DNA from: CALFVT01 sp964513675
Lineage (GTDB): Bacteria; Pseudomonadota; Alphaproteobacteria; Caulobacterales; Maricaulaceae
Reading direction: 5' to 3'
Assembly: GCA_964513675.1 (NCBI GenBank)
Contig: CAZEOD010000063.1
Coordinates: 1 to 10,865 of the forward strand
Length of the DNA: 10,865 bases
Below, one piece after another: positions 6,626 to 10,865 of the stretch. Each line of letters begins with the position of its first letter. Position 1 is the stretch's first letter. Below the pieces are notes generated by a model. That model saw only the letters and a program-made list of their open reading frames with translations. It searched no databases and had not been told where the DNA came from. A program made the position numbers and the translations under genes.

Positions 6626-8950
6626 TTAGGCTTGTTTGGCTAAAATTTTAGCAATGGTATCAGCCTTCAAATCATCCACTGACGCCGTGATGCCCATATC
6701 ATTGGCGATTTTGACCACGTCTTTCTCAAGCATCTTGCTTAAGGCCGATTTGGTATAACTATCATTCGCCGCAGGATTAAAGCGGTGATAAAATGTCTCG
6801 CCTGATGTTGCCATTTCGCGCATAAGCGGCGGCACTTCAAATTGCAGGCCATATAATTCAGCCAATTCATCTGCGCGGGCATTAAAAGCTTTCAGTCCCG
6901 TCATATCAATGAAGCTAATGGCGCCGCCCGTAAAAGGTGCAAAGCCCCAGCCGAAGATCGACCCTAAATCTGCTTCGCGCGGATCATGGACAATGCCTTC
7001 TGCCATCGTCCGCGCGGCTTCAATCGCCTGCGTATATAAAATGCGGTCTTTGATATCTTGCACAGGGGGCTGCGGGTCTTGCAGACCATTGACTGCATAT
7101 TTCCCAAGCTCAGGCCAGAGATGTTTTTCGCGGCCATTATAGACATAAAAGCCTTTGCCATTTTTACGGCCATAACGCTCCGCGCCGTAAAGGTCTTGGA
7201 TGATAACATCGCCCTTGCCTTCACTATATTGGCTGCCTAAATCGGCTTTGGTTTGCTGCATGACTTTATAGGCCAAATCAATCGCCACTTCGTCTTGAAG
7301 CGCAAGCGGGCCGACGGGCATACCTGCCATTTTCGCCGCATTTTCAATCAGCGCTGGCTTCACCCCTTCTGAGACCATATTATAGCCTTCATTGATATAG
7401 CGGTGCACGCAGCGATTCGCGTAAAAGCCGCGCGTATCTTCAACAACAATCGGAACCTTACGCAGGCGCGTGACAAAATCTAGAGCGCGCGAAATCGCAT
7501 AATCCGATGTCTTTTTGCCTTTGATAATTTCAACCAACATCATTTTATGCACAGGGCTAAAGAAGTGAATACCGATAAAATTCTCCGGCCGCTTAGACGC
7601 TTTCGCGAGATCACTGATCGGAATGGTCGACGTATTCGAGCCAAAGACAACTGTGTCGCCAATAATGTCTTCGCTCATTTTTGTAATCTTGGCTTTAAGC
7701 TCTGAATTTTCAAACACAGCTTCGACAATAAGGTCAACGTCTTTCAGTTTGTTATAATCAGTTGTCGCGTGAATACGGCCAATAATGGCGTCCGCTTTTT
7801 CCTGCGTTGTCCGCCCGCGTTTCACGCGCTTAGTTTGCTCATCAATGGTGAATTGCTTGCCTTTATCCGCGCCCTCTTGGTCGCGGTCGATTAGAACAAC
7901 GTCAATACCCGCCCGCGCGGAGACATAAGCAATACCGGCGCCCATAAATCCTGCGCCGATCACGCCGACCTTATTAATCAGGCCCGGCTTTTGACCTTTT
8001 GGCCGCGCCGCTCCTTTTTCAATGGCCTGTTTGGAGAGGAATAAAGAGCGCACCATATTGGCGCTTTCTGGGCGCAATAATAGATCACAGAAATAGCGGC
8101 TTTCAATACGAAGCGCCGCATCAATCGGAACAAGCGCGCCCTCATAAACGGCTTTCAATATATTACCCATCGCCGGATAATTCCCAAAGCTTTCTTTGCG
8201 AACCATTGCATTCGCGCCGGCGAACATCGGCAAGCCTTTTGGTGTATAAGGCGCTCCGCCCGGATAACGGAATTTCGGCGCGTCCCACGGCGCTTTGGCC
8301 TTGGGATTATCTTTGACCCATTGCTTCGCGGTTTCAATTAACTCCGCTTGCGGAACGGCGGCGGTTGCAACACCTTGCGCCACAGCGTCTTTAGCCGAGA
8401 ATTGTTTGCCTTGAATCAGGATTGGCGCAGCGTTCATAAGACCGACAAGACGCGGGAGGCGCTGCGTTCCGCCTGCCCCCGGCAAAAGCCCAACAAGCGC
8501 TTCTGGGAGACCGAGTTTCAATTTTGGATTATCGCTCGCAACGAAACGGGCATGGCAGGCCAAGGTCATCTCAAAGCCGCCGCCAAGCGCGAGACCGTTA
8601 ACAGCCGCCGCAACGGGCTTGCCGCAAGTTTCTAGCGCGCGGAAAGCCGCATTTAATTCAAACACCGTTTCAAAAAGCTGTTTCTTCGCGGCTTCCGGAT
8701 CAGTTTTCATTAAAGACTGAACAGCCGCAAAATGCCCGCCCATTTCTTCAAGGTCAGCCCCCGCGCAAAAGGCCGCTTTGCCTGATGTGACCACAGCGCC
8801 TTTAATGGCCTCATCCGATGTTATTTGCTCAACCAAAGCGCCAAGCTCAGCGACAACCTCGCCGGACAGCACATTCATGCTCCGCCCCGGGCTGTCAAAA
8901 GTCACAAGCGCAATGCCGCTCTCGTCAATCTCAACTGTAAAATGTTTCAT
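6626..8950 (-). CDS. fadB: FadB-like enoyl-CoA hydratase / 3-hydroxyacyl-CoA dehydrogenase
   Basis: A 774-residue bifunctional beta-oxidation enzyme. The N-terminal crotonase domain (about 1-200) has FCAGADL (61-67), GGGFE with Glu127 and GLPE with Glu150, the two hydratase glutamates. The dehydrogenase part begins at about 325 with the NAD-binding GAGFMG (332-337) and has SNTST (438-442). The catalytic pair is His462 (IHFFSPVHKM) and Glu474 (MLVEII), spaced as in the family. C-terminal helical domains follow (about 505-774). It hydrates trans-2-enoyl-CoA to 3-hydroxyacyl-CoA and oxidises that to 3-ketoacyl-CoA with NAD+. The length is slightly above E. coli FadB (729). The ATG at 8950 has AAGAG nine bases upstream. 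The gene follows the thiolase gene by 26 bases, with no terminator in between. FadB and FadA proteins usually form a complex, which fits the order here. The FadJ label would serve equally well. Confidence 0.93.
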   Translation of the reverse strand: MKHFTVEIDESGIALVTFDSPGRSMNVLSGEVVAELGALVEQITSDEAIKGAVVTSGKAAFCAGADLEEMGGHFAAVQSLMKTDPEAAKKQLFETVFELNAAFRALETCGKPVAAAVNGLALGGGFEMTLACHARFVASDNPKLKLGLPEALVGLLPGAGGTQRLPRLVGLMNAAPILIQGKQFSAKDAVAQGVATAAVPQAELIETAKQWVKDNPKAKAPWDAPKFRYPGGAPYTPKGLPMFAGANAMVRKESFGNYPAMGNILKAVYEGALVPIDAALRIESRYFCDLLLRPESANMVRSLFLSKQAIEKGAARPKGQKPGLINKVGVIGAGFMGAGIAYVSARAGIDVVLIDRDQEGADKGKQFTIDEQTKRVKRGRTTQEKADAIIGRIHATTDYNKLKDVDLIVEAVFENSELKAKITKMSEDIIGDTVVFGSNTSTIPISDLAKASKRPENFIGIHFFSPVHKMMLVEIIKGKKTSDYAISRALDFVTRLRKVPIVVEDTRGFYANRCVHRYINEGYNMVSEGVKPALIENAAKMAGMPVGPLALQDEVAIDLAYKVMQQTKADLGSQYSEGKGDVIIQDLYGAERYGRKNGKGFYVYNGREKHLWPELGKYAVNGLQDPQPPVQDIKDRILYTQAIEAARTMAEGIVHDPREADLGSIFGWGFAPFTGGAISFIDMTGLKAFNARADELAELYGLQFEVPPLMREMATSGETFYHRFNPAANDSYTKSALSKMLEKDVVKIANDMGITASVDDLKADTIAKILAKQA

Positions 8951-8976
8951 AGTTATATCTCTTGAAATTTATTCTT

Positions 8977-10188
8977 TTAAACGCGCTCAATAATCGTGGC
9001 TGCGCCCATGCCGCCGCCGACACATAATGTGATTAGCGAGGTTTCTTTATCCGAGCGTTCTAGCTCATCGACCATCGTACCAAGGATCATCGCGCCCGTC
9101 GCGCCGAGGGGATGGCCCATCGCAATCGCGCCGCCGTTCACATTGATCTTGTCATGGTTGATTTTATGAGCTTGCATGAAGCGCAAAACCACAGAAGCGA
9201 AAGCTTCGTTAAGCTCATACAGGTCAATATCATTGGCCTCCATTCCCGCTTTTTTCAGCACTTTCGCCGCGATAAATTCTGGCCCTGTTAGCATGATCGT
9301 TGGCTCGCTGCCGATCTCGCCAAAGGCTTTAATACGCGCGCGGGCTTTGAGGCCAAGCGCCTCGCCCATCTCCTTGGAGCCGATAAGCACCGCCCCTGCG
9401 CCGTCAACAATACCCGAGCTATTGCCCGCATGATGGACATGGTTGATTTTCTCAAGCTCAGGATATTTCTGGATTGCCACATAATCAAAGCCGGGCATGA
9501 CAAGGCCTTGCGCAGCGAAAGCGGGGTTAAGCGCGCCGAGGGACTGCATATCCGTCGTAGGACGCATATGTTCATCATGATCCAAAATCGTCACGCCGAG
9601 TTGATCTTTCACAGGCACGATAGATTTTTCAAAACGGCCTTCTTGCCATGATTTCGCGGCGCGTTTTTGGCTCTCTACCGCATAGGCATCGCAATCATCA
9701 CGGGTGAACCCATAGCGCGTAGCAATGAGATCGGCCGAAACGCCTTGGGGAACCACATAATGCTCATAAGCAAAATTCGGATCGGCCACCATAGCCCCGC
9801 CGTCGCTGCCCATTGGCACGCGGCTCATGCTTTCAATCCCGCCCGCGACAATCATATCGGACATGCCGGACATGACTTTCGCTGCGCCCATATTGACCGC
9901 TTCAAGGCCCGAGGCGCAGAACCGATTAATCGTCACTCCCGCCGCCTTTTCATTATATCCCGCATGAATAGCGGCAGCGCGGGCAATATCCGCCCCCTGC
10001 CCCGCCACAGGTGAAACACAGCCCATAATGACATCGTCAATTTTAGACGTATCAAGATCATTGCGACTTGCAAGCGCTTGAAGCTGCTGCGTCAACAGCG
10101 AAAGCGCCGTAATTTCATGCAAGCTCCCGCTCTTTTTACCTTTACCGCGCGGGGTTCGTACCGCGTCAAAAATATATGCGTCTGCCAT
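8977..10188 (-). CDS. fadA: Thiolase (acetyl-CoA C-acyltransferase, FadA-like)
   Basis: A 403-residue thiolase with all catalytic elements. The nucleophilic Cys91 is in NRFCASGLEAV, NEAF is at 327-330, His359 is in GGAIAMGHPLGATGA and the proton-donor Cys389 is in LCVGGG. It cleaves 3-ketoacyl-CoA with CoA to give acetyl-CoA and a shortened acyl-CoA. Length and motifs do not by themselves separate a broad-range 3-ketoacyl-CoA thiolase from an acetoacetyl-CoA thiolase; the neighbouring fadB-like and acyl-CoA dehydrogenase genes favour the degradative role. The ATG at 10188 has AGGAG at seven bases, the best-placed ribosome site in the cluster. Sixty-five AT-rich bases separate it from the acyl-CoA dehydrogenase stop codon, so the two are probably co-transcribed, although a promoter in that gap cannot be excluded. 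Confidence 0.93.
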   Translation of the reverse strand: MADAYIFDAVRTPRGKGKKSGSLHEITALSLLTQQLQALASRNDLDTSKIDDVIMGCVSPVAGQGADIARAAAIHAGYNEKAAGVTINRFCASGLEAVNMGAAKVMSGMSDMIVAGGIESMSRVPMGSDGGAMVADPNFAYEHYVVPQGVSADLIATRYGFTRDDCDAYAVESQKRAAKSWQEGRFEKSIVPVKDQLGVTILDHDEHMRPTTDMQSLGALNPAFAAQGLVMPGFDYVAIQKYPELEKINHVHHAGNSSGIVDGAGAVLIGSKEMGEALGLKARARIKAFGEIGSEPTIMLTGPEFIAAKVLKKAGMEANDIDLYELNEAFASVVLRFMQAHKINHDKINVNGGAIAMGHPLGATGAMILGTMVDELERSDKETSLITLCVGGGMGAATIIERV

Positions 10189-10253
10189 GGGGCGTCTCCT
10201 TTTAACAGAAATGTATAAGCCGCAAGGCGACTTTAAATTAATTAATTATATAA

Positions 10254-10865
10254 TTATAGTGACCGCGCGATGAGCATTTTCATGATCTCATTCGTGCCGC
10301 CGTAGATTTTCTGCACGCGGCTATCGCGGTACATGCGGCCAATGCGGTATTCATTCATAAAGCCGTAGCCGCCGTGAAGCTGCAAACATCTGTCAATGAC
10401 TTCACATTCTTTATCCGTGACCCAATATTTCGCCATAGAAGCCGTGACGGTATCAAGTTCGCCGCGCAGATGTTTCTCCGCGCAGTCATAAACAAAAGTC
10501 TTCGCGACTTGGACAATCGTTTTACATTCGGCGAGTTCAAATTGCGTGTTTTGGAAATCCATAATCCGCTTACCAAAGGCTTTGCGCTCTTTGACATAAT
10601 CCACCGTGATCTCAAGTGCGGCTTCCATTTGCGCAAGGCCTTGCACAGCAATATTGAGGCGCTCTTGCGGCAACTCTTTCATTAATTGAATGAAGCCGTG
10701 ACCTGTTTCGGGGCCGAGCAGGCTATCCGCCGGGACTTTCATATCATCAAAGAACAGTTCGGCTGTGTCCTGCGCGTCCATGCCGACTTTATCGAGGATA
10801 CGTCCGCGGCGAAATCCGTCCAGATCATCGGTTTCAACCACGAAAAGCGATTTAGAATGTTTCCC
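10254..10865 (-). CDS. Acyl-CoA dehydrogenase, LCAD-type (C-terminal part, 5' end outside window)
   Basis: The last 203 residues of an acyl-CoA dehydrogenase. The frame runs open to the window edge, so the true start lies beyond 10865; family members are about 380-400 residues. Seen are the middle-domain end FVVETDDLDGFRRGRILDKVG, the AQDTAELFFDD segment, and the C-terminal helical domain with RKAFGKRI, LQLHGGYGF and IYGGTNEIM. The family oxidises acyl-CoA to trans-2-enoyl-CoA using FAD and passes electrons to electron-transfer flavoprotein. In medium-chain enzymes the base is the Glu of YEGT. Here that position is Gly (YGGT), and the glutamate of ELPQERL (visible residue 68) takes the place used by long-chain and isovaleryl-CoA dehydrogenases. 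This points to an LCAD-like enzyme; chain-length preference is not proven. It is the first gene of the cluster within the window. Confidence 0.92.
   Translation of the reverse strand, partial: GKHSKSLFVVETDDLDGFRRGRILDKVGMDAQDTAELFFDDMKVPADSLLGPETGHGFIQLMKELPQERLNIAVQGLAQMEAALEITVDYVKERKAFGKRIMDFQNTQFELAECKTIVQVAKTFVYDCAEKHLRGELDTVTASMAKYWVTDKECEVIDRCLQLHGGYGFMNEYRIGRMYRDSRVQKIYGGTNEIMKMLIARSL

Noticed and set aside
7999..8635. Plus-strand open frames inside the fadB-like gene
   Set aside because: They are antisense to conserved catalytic domains and have no ribosome sites or family features.
10245..10258. Two minus-strand TATAAT boxes between the acyl-CoA dehydrogenase and thiolase genes
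   Set aside because: The spacer is a run of A and T, so such matches are expected, and no -35-like box lies about 17 bases upstream of either.

Overview
The window looks like ordinary chromosomal DNA of an alphaproteobacterium of moderate GC. The protein families (a ScsB-type DsbD, a SapC-family protein and a FadA/FadB-type beta-oxidation cluster) and the codon use would suit the Caulobacterales/Hyphomonadales side of the class. That placement is inferred from family knowledge, not from a marker gene. There are no rRNA or tRNA genes, CRISPR arrays, insertion sequences or phage genes. Coding density is very high and the longest gap between genes is about 145 bases.

Left part (1-2986): a two-gene, minus-strand unit for envelope redox chemistry. 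A DsbD/ScsB-family membrane electron transporter (792-2933) is followed after 37 bases by an exported peroxiredoxin-like protein (116-754). A good minus-strand terminator (41-80) closes the unit.

Middle (3015-4946): a minus-strand SapC-family gene (3071-3877) with its own strong terminator (3015-3044). Divergent from it is a plus-strand gene for a double-hotdog thioesterase-like protein (4023-4946). The stop codon of the latter interlocks with that of the next gene in a 4-base tail-to-tail overlap.

Right part (4943-10865): a minus-strand fatty-acid beta-oxidation cluster. In transcription order it holds an LCAD-type acyl-CoA dehydrogenase (5' end cut by the window edge), a thiolase, a FadB-like hydratase/3-hydroxyacyl-CoA dehydrogenase, a small crotonase-family protein and an alpha/beta hydrolase. 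Together the first three cover oxidation, hydration, second oxidation and thiolysis of acyl-CoA. The small crotonase lacks one of the two usual hydratase glutamates, so it may do an accessory step such as double-bond isomerisation. A terminator-shaped hairpin with a U6 tract sits inside this cluster, directly in front of the crotonase ribosome binding site. It may split or damp expression.

I found no convincing undescribed system. The points most worth checking are the intra-cluster terminator, the extra CAHC motif in the DsbD-family protein, the pairing of that transporter with a peroxiredoxin-like protein, and the incomplete catalytic residues of the small crotonase and the hydrolase.
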